Below are positions 1 to 7,461 of a DNA stretch of 30,671 nucleotides, one piece after another. The position numbers and the translations under genes were made by a program. Under the pieces are notes generated by a model. It was not told the origin of the DNA. It worked only from the letters and a program-made list of their open reading frames with translations, and did no database searches. Within the stretch, counting starts at the first letter, position 1. Every line of letters starts with the position of its first letter. Origin of the DNA: Bacteriovoracaceae bacterium UBA2428 (GTDB lineage Bacteria; Bdellovibrionota; UBA2428); assembly GCA_002343545.1 (NCBI GenBank), contig DDRA01000151.1:347-31017 (forward strand), written 5' to 3'.

Positions 1-1087
1 CGAAGACGAGCGAGAGCCCGAGCAACGAGTAATGGTCCTGAAAGCGTTCGACGACTTCCTCGCAAAGCCCGCCGAGGTCGACGGTCTCGCGTTTCAGGTG
101 GAGCTTGCCCGCGGCGATGCGCGAGACGTCCAGCATGTCTTCGATGAGGTTCGTCATGCGGTCGAGCTGTCGATTCGAGTTGGCGATGCGTTTGGCGATG
201 GCCTTTCGCGAAATCGCCTCTTCGTCGCCCCGCTCGAGCTGGCGCGCCGCGACCTGGAACTGCAAGCGCATGGAGGTGACGGGGGTGCGGAGCTCGTGGG
301 AGCAGATGCTGATGAACTCGTCGCGGGTACGGATCGCTTCCTTCAGGGCGGTTTCGGCCCGCTTTCGTTCCGTGATGTCGATCGCCGTCGTGGGGTAAAC
401 CTCGCGGCCCTCGGCGTCGTGCGCGAGCCGCGCCCACATGAGCACGTCGAAAGTGCTGCCGTCGCGTCGGCGCGCGACGAACTCGATTTCGCATTCCCCC
501 CGCGCCTTGAGCTCGGCGATGATGCGGCCGGGGATCGCGGGATCTTCGCAGTGGTCCGCGGGCGAAGTGCCGAGGATTTCTTCCAGGCGCTCGTAGCCCC
601 ACATCTTGAGGTAGGTGCGGTTGGCGTAGATGAAGCGTCCCTCGGCGTCCACGATGTCGAAAGCGTTCAGGCTGTTCTCGAGCGCGTCGCTCAGGAGCTT
701 GAGTTGGCTTTGCGTTTTGCGGGCCGCGCCGATGTCGCGCGCGAAAGAATAGACGCGGTAGGCTCCGTGAACCTGGATGGGAATGACGGTCACCTCGATG
801 AGGATTCGCCGGCCATCGCGATGGAGCGCCTGGAGCTCGATGCGCCGGTTTGGTATCGCCTCCGGTCCCGTGGAAAGAAGCTTCTCTCTCTCGATGCGGT
901 AAGCGTCGCGGAACTCCGGCGGCACGAGAATGTCCGCCATCGCAGAACCGATAGCCTCTTTGGCTAGCCATCCGAAAGTCTGTTCGGCCTGCCGATTCCA
1001 GTCGATGATCTGGTCCTCGTGGTCGACGCCGACGACCGCGTCGAGGGCGTTCTCGAGGACGATGCGACGCCAAATACCCGTGTGCAT
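1..1087 (-). CDS. PAS-domain sensor histidine kinase (3' end outside window)
   Basis: Reads leftward off the window edge, so the ATPase domain is missing here. About 362 residues are visible. Two PAS domains occupy roughly residues 8-120 and 130-245; the second ends with the PAC-type signature DITERKRAE. A HisKA dimerisation domain follows, with the H-box SHELRTPVTS placing the phosphoacceptor at about His264. No transmembrane segment is visible, so this looks like a cytoplasmic sensor reading an intracellular cue such as redox state or a ligand. The start is the ATG at 1087; an in-frame TAG lies six codons upstream, so the frame cannot extend much further. It is divergent from a single-domain response regulator 117 bp away, a natural partner candidate, although that regulator could equally serve another kinase. 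The family call is firm; the signal is unknown. Confidence 0.93.
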   Translation of the reverse strand, partial: MHTGIWRRIVLENALDAVVGVDHEDQIIDWNRQAEQTFGWLAKEAIGSAMADILVPPEFRDAYRIEREKLLSTGPEAIPNRRIELQALHRDGRRILIEVTVIPIQVHGAYRVYSFARDIGAARKTQSQLKLLSDALENSLNAFDIVDAEGRFIYANRTYLKMWGYERLEEILGTSPADHCEDPAIPGRIIAELKARGECEIEFVARRRDGSTFDVLMWARLAHDAEGREVYPTTAIDITERKRAETALKEAIRTRDEFISICSHELRTPVTSMRLQFQVAARQLERGDEEAISRKAIAKRIANSNRQLDRMTNLIEDMLDVSRIAAGKLHLKRETVDLGGLCEEVVERFQDHYSLLGLSLVF

Positions 1088-1204
1088 AGTTCTCTCAACG
1101 GTCTACTCGACTCGCCCGCGGCCCGTAAACAGCCTTAGCGACGGGAGAAACGCCCCGCGATAATTCTGACGCGGAATCGGGCCCGAATCGGACACAATAG
1201 GAGG

Positions 1205-1570
1205 ATGAGCGACTCCGTCATCATCATCGAAGACGACGATGAAATCCGCGATGCCCTTCGGGAGGTCCTCGAACACGAAGGATTCCCGGTGACGACGTAC
1301 CGGAACGGGAAAGAAGCCCTCGAAGGGTTGCCGAAGGTCGCGCGGCCGGGGCTCATCTTGCTCGATCTCATGATGCCGATCATGGACGGCTGGCAGTTCA
1401 TGCGTTGCCGTACGCAGTTGCCGGATTCCCACGCGAGCGTTCCCGTCGTGCTCGTTTCCGCCGTGGCGGATTACAAGAAAGCCTTGGAAACGGGCGCCGC
1501 GGGATTCTTGCGAAAGCCCGTGGATCTCGACGTGCTTCTGCAGACCGTGAAGCACCACTACGGGACTTAA
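1205..1570 (+). CDS. Single-domain response regulator (CheY-like receiver)
   Basis: A 121-residue receiver domain with no output domain. The acidic pocket is formed by Asp10/Asp11 (IIEDDDE), the phosphoacceptor is Asp54 (LLDLMMP), the switch Ser is residue 85 (VLVSAV), and the conserved Lys is Lys104 (FLRKPVD), so all catalytic positions are present. It probably relays phosphate within a phosphorelay or acts by protein-protein contact. It lies divergent to the PAS histidine kinase. AGGAGG sits at 1199-1204 directly against the ATG, with zero spacing, so it cannot act as a normal ribosome binding site. A CACAAT hexamer at 1193-1198, six bases from the ATG, fits a leaderless promoter better. 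Confidence 0.93.
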   Translation: MSDSVIIIEDDDEIRDALREVLEHEGFPVTTYRNGKEALEGLPKVARPGLILLDLMMPIMDGWQFMRCRTQLPDSHASVPVVLVSAVADYKKALETGAAGFLRKPVDLDVLLQTVKHHYGT

Positions 1571-1592
1571 AGTCTCGGGCTCGAAAAAGTCT

Positions 1593-1638
1593 CCGAAAGA
1601 AACGGGGCGGGCCGGGTCGACCCGCGCCCCGCCCCGTT
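1593..1638 (-). terminator. Rho-independent terminator for the small leftward gene
   Basis: A GC-rich inverted repeat at 1601-1638 has outer arms AACGGGGCGGG and CCCGCCCCGTT. Read leftward it is followed by a T-rich run (GTTTCTTTC). It sits between the convergent ends of the response regulator (1570) and the 57-residue gene (1655). The T tract is on the leftward side only, so it best terminates the leftward transcript. Confidence 0.7.
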
Positions 1639-1654
1639 GCGTCAAGGCGCTCGA

Positions 1655-1828
1655 CTAAGCGAGGTCTTGACCGCTCGGAACGTCACTTCCGAAGTCGTCG
1701 TTCTTCTTGGGAGCCTTGGGTTTTTCCTGGTCCCTTTTGCCACCCTTCTGGGGCATTTGTTCGATGCCCGTGTTCGGGGTGTTCGGCTTGCGGGGTTGTT
1801 GCGGTTGCGGTTTGTTTTGGTTTGCCAT
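1655..1828 (-). CDS. Small proline/lysine/glutamine-rich protein of unknown function
   Basis: 57 residues, starting MANQNKPQPQQPRK and ending SGQDLA. It is rich in Pro, Lys, Gln, Asn and Asp, with no signal peptide, membrane segment or recognisable domain, and looks intrinsically disordered. The start is chosen because an AGGAGGT Shine-Dalgarno lies eight bases before this ATG. A longer open frame reaching 1915 would run into the neighbouring oxidoreductase and bypass this site. The gene has its own terminator. The strong ribosome binding site plus terminator suggest a small, well-expressed gene. I do not recognise a family. Confidence 0.72.
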   Translation of the reverse strand: MANQNKPQPQQPRKPNTPNTGIEQMPQKGGKRDQEKPKAPKKNDDFGSDVPSGQDLA

Positions 1829-1911
1829 TTTAGGACCTCCTGTCGAAAGAAGGTTGCACGAAGCGGGCCAAGCGCGCGAAGGGGAAGCCGCCGCTCGCCG
1901 GAGGCTGGGCG

Positions 1912-2961
1912 TCATGGACGGCCAAAATCGGGATCAGCTTCGCCGTCGTCGATGCGGCGTCCGGCGACGCGCGCGATGATTTCGTAGGAACGAAGCGTGT
2001 CGTTCGGGTCGTAGAGCTCGGAGGAAATCATGAGCTCGTCGGCCCCCGTGGCTTCCAAAGTCGCATCGAGCCCGCGCCGAATTTTTTGGGGGCCGCCCAC
2101 GACGAGGGACTTCAGCATCGCGCGCGTCGTCGCCTCGACCGCGGGATCCCAGAGCTTCTCGAGGGAAGCGACGGGCGGCGGGGTGCCGCCGCGCTCGCCG
2201 CGCACGATTCCCGCGAAACGTTGGTAGAGGCTCGTCGCGAGATACTCGGCGCGTTCGTCGCTCTCGGCCGCGACGACGGGGATCGCGACCATGACGTGCG
2301 GCGCCGCGAACCAAGCCGAGGGGCGAAAGCGCGCGCGGTAGAGACGGAGGGCTTCCAGGAGGTGGGTCGGCGCGAAGTGCGCGGCAAAGGCGTAGGGGCG
2401 CCCCAGCTCGGCGGCCAACTCGGCGCTGTAGAGGCTCGAGCCGAGAATCCAAATCGGGATCTCCAGACCTTCGCCGGGAATGGCGCGCACCCGCCGGTGC
2501 GGATGCGGCGGACCCAGGTAATCGACGAGTTCCGCGATGAGGGCGGGAAAGTCGTCGGCGCTGCCGCCCGCGGCCCGGAGCGCGCGCATCGTCGCGAAGT
2601 CTCCGCCCGGGGCGCGGCCGAGTCCCAAATCGATGCGGCCGGGGTAGAGCGACTCGAGGGTCCCGAACTGCTCGGCGATCGCGAGCGGGGCGTGATTCGG
2701 AAGCATGATACCGCCCGAGCCGACGCGGATACGGCGCGTGGCGCCCGCCACGTTGCCGATGAGCACGGACGTGGCCGCGCTCGCGATGCCTTCGAGATTG
2801 TGGTGTTCGGCGAGCCAAAAGCGGTGGTATCCGCAGCGCTCGCCGTGCTGCGCGATCCGGCGTGTGGTCGCGAAGGCGTCGCCCGGGCGCGCGCCCCTCG
2901 GGTAGCTCGCCAGGTTCAGGATCGAAAGGGGCGTGCGTTCGAGACGAAGCGAGGAGCTCAT
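1912..2961 (-). CDS. LLM-class flavin-dependent oxidoreductase (luciferase-like monooxygenase)
   Basis: 349 residues matching the bacterial luciferase-like fold of FMN-dependent monooxygenases (the group often annotated as LLM class, YhbW/MsnO8-like). Visible family features are the N-terminal strand SILNLA, the segment [11 protein letters not shown] near residues 45-55, the glycine-rich [14 protein letters not shown] segment, and [15 protein letters not shown] near residue 110. These proteins use reduced FMN and O2 on small organic substrates; the substrate cannot be told from sequence. The start ATG has no Shine-Dalgarno, but TAGGCT at 2968-2973 lies six bases upstream, consistent with a leaderless transcript. 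It is monocistronic in appearance. Confidence 0.9.
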   Translation of the reverse strand: MSSSLRLERTPLSILNLASYPRGARPGDAFATTRRIAQHGERCGYHRFWLAEHHNLEGIASAATSVLIGNVAGATRRIRVGSGGIMLPNHAPLAIAEQFGTLESLYPGRIDLGLGRAPGGDFATMRALRAAGGSADDFPALIAELVDYLGPPHPHRRVRAIPGEGLEIPIWILGSSLYSAELAAELGRPYAFAAHFAPTHLLEALRLYRARFRPSAWFAAPHVMVAIPVVAAESDERAEYLATSLYQRFAGIVRGERGGTPPPVASLEKLWDPAVEATTRAMLKSLVVGGPQKIRRGLDATLEATGADELMISSELYDPNDTLRSYEIIARVAGRRIDDGEADPDFGRP

Positions 2962-3013
2962 CGGCCTAGCCTAGTGCGGCGGCCGATGAGCTCGAAAGGC
3001 CCTGACGTGGATT

Positions 3014-3448
3014 TCAGCCCGCGGTCATCGTGCAGGTGCGCGGGGCGACGACGCCGGCGCCGCGCTGCAAACGCTCCAGGCGCCGCAGCACGCGGTTCGC
3101 CTTGAGCACCCAGCTCGAGACCCACGAAGCTTCTCCCGTGATCTGCGTTCCGCAGATCTTGCCGGCGGCCGTTTTGGCTTTGGCGCCGACTTCCTCGGCC
3201 ACGGGCAAGCCGACCGGAAGGGCGTCCGCGGCGTCGGACGTGGCCTGCATGTCTTGCATTTGCGTGCGCCAGAGCCCGTAGCAGGCCTCGCCGCTGCAAT
3301 CCATCGAGAGGCCGGCGATGAGATCATCGAGCTTATAGCTCAGGTCCGCGCAACGCGCGTCGCCGATCGCGCACGGTTCCGGGGCTTCCTGCGCCCGCGA
3401 TGCGAAAGCGGAGCCGACGACAAGAACGAACGAGAAGAGACGTTTCAT
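3014..3448 (-). CDS. Secreted protein of unknown function
   Basis: 144 residues starting with a clear Sec signal peptide (MKRLFSFVLVVGSAFASRAQ, cleavage probably after SRA). The mature part has several cysteines (PCAIGDARC, MDCSGEACYG, ICGTQ, RTCTM), suggesting disulfides in the periplasm or outside. GGAGG lies seven to eight bases before the ATG, fixing the start. It follows the metalloprotease gene on the same strand after an 84-bp gap, so the two may share a transcript. No family recognised. Confidence 0.8.
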   Translation of the reverse strand: MKRLFSFVLVVGSAFASRAQEAPEPCAIGDARCADLSYKLDDLIAGLSMDCSGEACYGLWRTQMQDMQATSDAADALPVGLPVAEEVGAKAKTAAGKICGTQITGEASWVSSWVLKANRVLRRLERLQRGAGVVAPRTCTMTAG

Positions 3449-3532
3449 GATTTTCCTCCGGCCTTCTTTCCTAGATCAGCGAAGGCGGTCGTGGAACTTT
3501 CGTCCGCAAACGTCAGTCGGCTTCGACGACGC

Positions 3533-4672
3533 CTAGCCGTCAAAGTCGGCCAGACGCTTGACCCAGTTTTCCGTGTTTTCGTCCAGGCGTTCGATCCCGC
3601 GCTGGCGAACTTGCGAGGCGTCGAGACGCCCTCGCGCGATGAGCCGCTTGAGCGCGGTCGCCGCGTAGGCTTCGGCGAACCATTCGTGGAGGTTGCGCTT
3701 GGCGTAGGGGGAGAGGGGGGCGGGCGTGGACACGCTCCGCCGCGGAAACGGACGAAAGAAGGCGGGGCCGAGCAGACTCGTTTCCGGGCGTTCGGCGAAG
3801 ACGTCGCGCCACCCCGCTTGGTGGCTCGCGAAGTTCTGCAGCTCCGCCGGTCCGACGAGGTCGAAGAGCACGGCGTGCCCGATCTCGTGGGCCAGCGTGT
3901 GGAGGAGTTCCGCGCGGGCCGCGGCGTCGAGCCGATCCGGGTAACTCTTGCGGCCGCCCAGACTAAGCGCGCGCATCTGTCGGTGGTAGGCGGCCTGGTC
4001 GTGGCGCGCGTCGTGTCCCGCGAAGGCAAAGAGGAGGCGCAGCCCGCGGGCCTGGCGCATGATCTCGGGGAGGCCTTCGAGCAGCTCGTCGACGGTCCGC
4101 AGCACGCCGGGCGAGTGCGCGTCGCTGTTGTCGACCGCGACGAGTCCGTAGCGTTCGTAGATTCGCAGCTGGAGGGCGCGCGTTTCGGCGTCCCGCGCGA
4201 CGAGGTGCGGGGGCAAGCCTTTGGGCGTGATCGATCCGAGTCGCGCATCGTTCGGCGCGACGTCGAAGAGATTCTCGACGCCGTCGCCGTCGAGGTCGGG
4301 ATCGAGGGGAATCAGGACGGGGCTCGGCGCCGCGTCGATCGAGACCGTCCAATCCGAAAGGCCGTCGCCGTCTCGGTCGAGCTTAAGGTAGGGGCGCACG
4401 CATTTCCAAAATTCCCCGTTCCAATCGACGCTTGTCCCATGAAGGGCCAGGGTGGCCTCGATTTCGCCCCGAATATTATCGAAGGCGGGCGAGGTCTTGG
4501 CGTCGGCTTGGCGCCGTTCTTCGGAGGTCGGAAGCCTCACGCCGGCATGCAGACGAAAGGGACGGCAGGGGGCGTCTTGGGCCTTCGCGTTGGGGAAAAG
4601 CGCCGCCATCCCCCCGAGGAGAGAGACTTTCAAGAAAGCCTTGGGCCTCAAGCGAACGCGAAATCGCTCCAC
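3533..4672 (-). CDS. Secreted HEXXH zinc metalloprotease with calcium-loop repeats
   Basis: 379 residues from a GTG start. The signal peptide has a basic n-region (MERFRVRLRPK), hydrophobic core and AKA cleavage site near residue 31. Residues 99-140 hold two thrombospondin-type-3-like calcium loops (DRDGDGLSDW and DLDGDGVENLFD). The zinc site is HEIGH at 262-266, with a downstream glutamate candidate in WFAEAYA near residue 334, a gluzincin-like arrangement. It should be exported and may be calcium-stabilised. The GTG is preferred because upstream in-frame codons would place the signal peptide internally and run into the divergent gene's promoter. GACAAT at 4679-4684 ends six bases before the GTG, matching the leaderless pattern. 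Substrate unknown. Confidence 0.78.
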   Translation of the reverse strand: MERFRVRLRPKAFLKVSLLGGMAALFPNAKAQDAPCRPFRLHAGVRLPTSEERRQADAKTSPAFDNIRGEIEATLALHGTSVDWNGEFWKCVRPYLKLDRDGDGLSDWTVSIDAAPSPVLIPLDPDLDGDGVENLFDVAPNDARLGSITPKGLPPHLVARDAETRALQLRIYERYGLVAVDNSDAHSPGVLRTVDELLEGLPEIMRQARGLRLLFAFAGHDARHDQAAYHRQMRALSLGGRKSYPDRLDAAARAELLHTLAHEIGHAVLFDLVGPAELQNFASHQAGWRDVFAERPETSLLGPAFFRPFPRRSVSTPAPLSPYAKRNLHEWFAEAYAATALKRLIARGRLDASQVRQRGIERLDENTENWVKRLADFDG

Positions 4673-4771
4673 GTTCCCATTGTCGACGACCGCAACGAGA
4701 TGTTGCTCCGCATCGTTGGCCTGAAATCTGCTTAATCCTGAATCGCTCGGTGAAAGCGGGGCAATTTTTAA

Positions 4772-4784
4772 CCTCAATTTGAGG
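4772..4784. promoter_or_regulatory. Short palindrome upstream of OmpA-like lipoprotein gene
   Basis: CCTCAATTTGAGG is a perfect 6-bp-arm inverted repeat with a one-base centre, lying just before the ribosome binding site of the rightward lipoprotein gene and inside the divergent promoter region. It could be an operator. It could also be chance, so confidence is low. Confidence 0.3.
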
Positions 4785-4798
4785 AGATGGAGAGAACG

Positions 4799-5395
4799 AT
4801 GAAAAAGATGAACATGATGATGGCCCTCGGATTGACGATGAGCTTGGCGGCTTGCGCCGACCGTTCGACGCGCGTGGACTCGGCCTCGGCGCCGGGAACG
4901 CCGCGCGAAGAAGTCGTCGTGAAGGACGCCAACCGCGACGCGACCGTCGACAACTCGGCGCACCTCACGAGCCACGCGATTAGCTTCGCGAAGGGCTCGG
5001 CCGTCCTGAGCGAAGCTTCGCGCGCGCAGCTGCGCGAGCTCGTGCGCACGGCCCGCGCTCGCGGCGACATCGAAGACATCAAAGTCTCGGTCTGGTCGGA
5101 CCGTGAGATGACCACCACGGCGGATCTACCGCGCGCGGATCGCGATCTCGCGGCTCGCCGCGCGGACGTGATCGAGGACTTCCTGGAAGATACGCTCGAC
5201 ACCCCGTCGGTCGAAACCTTCAGCATGGCAACGCGCGCGAACTGGCTCGCCCGCATGTTCAACACGAACGACGCCGAACTCAAGTCGAGCTTCGCCAAGC
5301 GCGAGTACGACGTGACGGAAGCTCAGTTCGCGTTGCTCCGTCAGGGCAAGGCTTCGCAAGCCGTGGTCGTGATCGAATCGGAATACCGGAACTAA
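4799..5395 (+). CDS. OmpA-like lipoprotein
   Basis: 198 residues. The N-terminus is a lipoprotein signal with lipobox LAAC (Cys near residue 20), so the mature protein should be lipid-anchored. The region from about residue 62 resembles an OmpA-type peptidoglycan-associated domain: a strand ending in FAKGSAVLSEASRAQL followed by an amphipathic helix, a central strand (IKVSVWSD), and an ARRADVIEDFLED helix. The classic NxxLSxxRA signature is degenerate, so peptidoglycan binding is inferred rather than shown. The start at 4799 is preferred over the in-frame ATG at 4787 because GGAG lies six bases before it. A strong terminator follows. Likely an envelope-integrity lipoprotein. Confidence 0.78.
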   Translation: MKKMNMMMALGLTMSLAACADRSTRVDSASAPGTPREEVVVKDANRDATVDNSAHLTSHAISFAKGSAVLSEASRAQLRELVRTARARGDIEDIKVSVWSDREMTTTADLPRADRDLAARRADVIEDFLEDTLDTPSVETFSMATRANWLARMFNTNDAELKSSFAKREYDVTEAQFALLRQGKASQAVVVIESEYRN

Positions 5396-5422
5396 CGGAA
5401 TCTACCTTGGGTTTCGTTAGGG

Positions 5423-5463
5423 ACCCTCGCTCTTCCTTCGTGAGGAGCGAGGGTTTCTTTTTT
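5423..5463 (+). terminator. Strong rho-independent terminator
   Basis: Ten-base-pair perfect stem (ACCCTCGCTC paired with GAGCGAGGGT, 5423-5432 with 5445-5454) followed by TTCTTTTTT. It lies 28 bases after the lipoprotein stop codon and ends its transcript. Confidence 0.93.
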
Positions 5464-5473
5464 GGGCGGCGGA

Positions 5474-5962
5474 TCACGCGTGGGCGGGATTCTCGTCGGC
5501 GCCGGGAGCGGATGCGCGCGTCTCGTGGGATTCGCCGGGCGATTTGCGGCGCTCGCGCAATTCATTGGCGGCTTCGAGCAAAAGAACGGCGATCGCGTTC
5601 TCGATGGGCGATGCCTGCGGCGGCGGCGGCGGATCCGTGGAGACGTTGAGGGCTTCGAGCCAGCGCTTTTCGCCCAGGCTGTAGACGAGTCCGCCGATCG
5701 AAGCGATCGCGAGCGCCAAGCCCCCCAAGAAAATAGCGCCCGTCCAGTTGGTCTCGGAGCGCTGAATGGAGCTCATCAACTCGGAGTAAGCCGAGGTGAT
5801 GCCGCTGCAGAGCAAGGCCACGAAGATCGCCGTGAGGGCGAGGAGCTTGGAAATCCGGCGGGCGTTGTTCGCGATCTGCCGGGTCATGGACTCGGCGTTT
5901 TCCTGCACGGCGGCGCGGCCTTGTTGGGTGAGAAAGCCGAGGATCATCTCGAGGATCTTCAT
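5474..5962 (-). CDS. Small membrane protein, YqjE / holin-superfamily-III-like
   Basis: 162 residues. An amphipathic N-terminus (MKILEMILGFLTQQGR) is followed by two transmembrane segments, roughly residues 38-58 (KLLALTAIFVALLCSG) and 75-95 (GAIFLGGLALAIASIGGLVYSLG), and a polar C-terminal tail with a run of prolines. This matches the two-helix architecture of the YqjE and phage-holin-X-like families. The start is set by an ATGA overlap with the stop codon of the upstream YqjD-like gene, indicating translational coupling. The same gene order (yqjD then yqjE) is known in E. coli, where these are stress- and stationary-phase membrane proteins. A lytic role is unlikely outside a phage context. 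Confidence 0.68.
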   Translation of the reverse strand: MKILEMILGFLTQQGRAAVQENAESMTRQIANNARRISKLLALTAIFVALLCSGITSAYSELMSSIQRSETNWTGAIFLGGLALAIASIGGLVYSLGEKRWLEALNVSTDPPPPPQASPIENAIAVLLLEAANELRERRKSPGESHETRASAPGADENPAHA

Positions 5963-6225
5963 TGTTTGCTCCGCTCCACGTAGACGACCGAGGACTTGCG
6001 GAAAAGGCGCCCGATGAGGATGCCGACGCCGACCGCGCCCAGTATGCCGAGCACGGGATTCGTGCGCACGAAGCCGCGGACTCGGTAGAAAGTCGACTCG
6101 AAAGTTTGAAGCTGGCCGCGCAGGATTTTGATGAGGTCGTCGGCGTCTTGGCGGATGTCGGTTTCGGGAGCGTTGGGGGGACACGGTTCGGCGTGTTGTC
6201 CGTTCTTCGGCGTGGTCAGGTTCAT
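5959..6225 (-). CDS. ElaB/YqjD/DUF883-like inner-membrane-anchored protein
   Basis: 88 residues. The polar helical body (ADDLIKILRGQLQTFESTFY) is followed by VRTNPVLGILGAVGVGILIG and a short basic tail, which is the C-terminal membrane anchor typical of the ElaB/YqjD/DUF883 family. E. coli YqjD and ElaB associate with ribosomes at the membrane in stationary phase; whether that holds here is inference. The start is the ATG at 6225, with AAAGG nine bases upstream. A longer frame would begin at a TTG at 6264 with no better signal. It is the first gene of a two-gene coupled operon and lies downstream of a tandem 11-bp repeat that could bind an OmpR/PhoB-type regulator. Confidence 0.75.
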   Translation of the reverse strand: MNLTTPKNGQHAEPCPPNAPETDIRQDADDLIKILRGQLQTFESTFYRVRGFVRTNPVLGILGAVGVGILIGRLFRKSSVVYVERSKQ

Positions 6226-6302
6226 ACGGCTCAGCCTTTCTCTTTTAGGGTTGGCGAAACCCAAAAGTTAGAAGTCGTGACCGACCGGGTCAACGACGGG
6301 CT

Positions 6303-6324
6303 GAGATGTTACGGAGATGTCACG
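6303..6324. promoter_or_regulatory. Tandem 11-bp direct repeat, candidate response-regulator site
   Basis: GAGATGTTACG is followed immediately by GAGATGTCACG (10 of 11 identical). Head-to-tail 11-bp repeats are the usual spacing for PhoB/OmpR-family binding sites. Read leftward the half-sites contain CATCT with TGA or TAA before it. It lies upstream of the YqjD/YqjE-like operon, about ten bases before a TTGACC that could be its -35 box. The regulator is unknown. Confidence 0.4.
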
Positions 6325-6336
6325 CTTTCAGACGTT

Positions 6337-7461
6337 CTAGAACGGGAGCTGGAATCCGGTGCCGAAGGTCGAAGCGTTCGCGGTGCCCATAACTTGCCAC
6401 GCGCTTTGGTAGTGGTTGTACTCCACGTACGTGTTCAGCAATTCGGCGATCTTACGATCGTAGCCCAGCCGCAGGTTTCGGTTCCCCTTGAGGCCCGTCG
6501 TCGTGGGCGAAGGGGCCGCGACTTGCGCGCGGTCGATGACCGAGGCGAAGCCGATTCCGGCGTAGAGGCTTTGTCCGGGGCTAAAGCCCCACTTCGCCGA
6601 GAGCCAGCCCCCGGCTTCGCGCATCGCGCGGTCCGCGCGACTTTGCGAGAGGGTAAGGGCACCGATGTTCGCGAGGCCTTGGCCGGCGTAGATCTCGCCG
6701 CGCAGGTTCAACGCGCCGAGAGTGCTCTCGTGGTGGAGGGCGACACCATAAGCCGTCTGGGAAACGCTCCCCGGCGAGCCCAAGAGCAGGCGCGTTGCGA
6801 CGGCCGAAAGACCGGAGCGGCTTCCTTCGCCGATCCAGCTCCAGCGAGCGGAAACGGTGGGGACGCGCGAGATCTCCAAGTTGCCGTCGCTCGCCGCGTT
6901 GTTCGTGCCGGGTAGCCCGAGCGAGACACCCGTCTCGCTCGCGGCCGTTTTGCGGAGCCAGCCGAACTGTTGACGTACGAAGCCCGAGTTGCCGGCTTGG
7001 AAGGAGCTCCCCACGAGGTTGTAAGTGTGGGGGTGAAGCGGCGAGAAAAGATCCCAGTCTTGGCCGAAGAAGAAGGTGTTCTCGGCGTCGGCCGCGTAGT
7101 CGATCTTGGCCAGGCGCAGGCGGGGCATCGAGCCGGTCGTCGTGGAAGCCTTGTTGAAGTCGGCGAAGTCGATCTCGAACTTGGCGGTGAGAACTTCGGA
7201 GGGGCGAATGAGTGTGCCAAGTCGGCTTTGGGCGGCGTGGAAGCTGCTTCGCGCGAGCGAGTCGCTCGGGGCCGCACGGGCGGCCGCCGCCGTCGGGGCC
7301 ACGAGATTGGTCGAGCCGAAGGAGGCCACGCCCGCGTTCGCGAAGTCATAGCTCGTCAGGACGAACCCGTAGGGGGTGAAGAGGGGCTTGGATTCGGCGG
7401 AGACGCCGAAGGCGCCGAGTCCGAGCAAAGAGATCGCGGCCAGCCGGGTGAAGGGCTTCAT
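6337..7461 (-). CDS. Outer-membrane porin, beta-barrel
   Basis: 374 residues. A signal peptide ([23 protein letters not shown], split by its alanine-rich cleavage site) is followed by [15 protein letters not shown], the first strand of a barrel. Alternating aromatic/polar strands run throughout, and the last residues FGTGFQLPF end in Phe, the terminal aromatic that outer-membrane barrels use for BAM recognition. The segments [16 protein letters not shown] and [22 protein letters not shown] resemble DcaP-like/gram-negative porins. Its ATG overlaps the stop codon of the chemoreceptor gene (ATGA), so the two are translationally coupled and probably share the sigma-28-like promoter. That coupling hints at solute uptake and sensing being produced together; the solute is unknown. 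Confidence 0.82.
   Translation of the reverse strand: MKPFTRLAAISLLGLGAFGVSAESKPLFTPYGFVLTSYDFANAGVASFGSTNLVAPTAAAARAAPSDSLARSSFHAAQSRLGTLIRPSEVLTAKFEIDFADFNKASTTTGSMPRLRLAKIDYAADAENTFFFGQDWDLFSPLHPHTYNLVGSSFQAGNSGFVRQQFGWLRKTAASETGVSLGLPGTNNAASDGNLEISRVPTVSARWSWIGEGSRSGLSAVATRLLLGSPGSVSQTAYGVALHHESTLGALNLRGEIYAGQGLANIGALTLSQSRADRAMREAGGWLSAKWGFSPGQSLYAGIGFASVIDRAQVAAPSPTTTGLKGNRNLRLGYDRKIAELLNTYVEYNHYQSAWQVMGTANASTFGTGFQLPF

Noticed and set aside
32..967. Long rightward open frame opposite the histidine kinase
   Set aside because: The leftward frame encodes intact PAS and HisKA motifs; the rightward one is an opposite-strand shadow common in GC-rich coding DNA.
3254..4735. 493-codon rightward open frame opposite the metalloprotease
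   Set aside because: The leftward product has a signal peptide, calcium loops and HEXXH; the rightward translation shows no recognisable domain.
5474..6225. Prophage lysis module based on the holin-like protein
   Set aside because: No endolysin, spanin or other phage gene is near; the pairing with a YqjD-like gene explains it better.
6333..6344. Perfect palindrome CGTTCTAGAACG at the porin stop codon
   Set aside because: It covers the final porin codons and is not near a promoter; probably chance.
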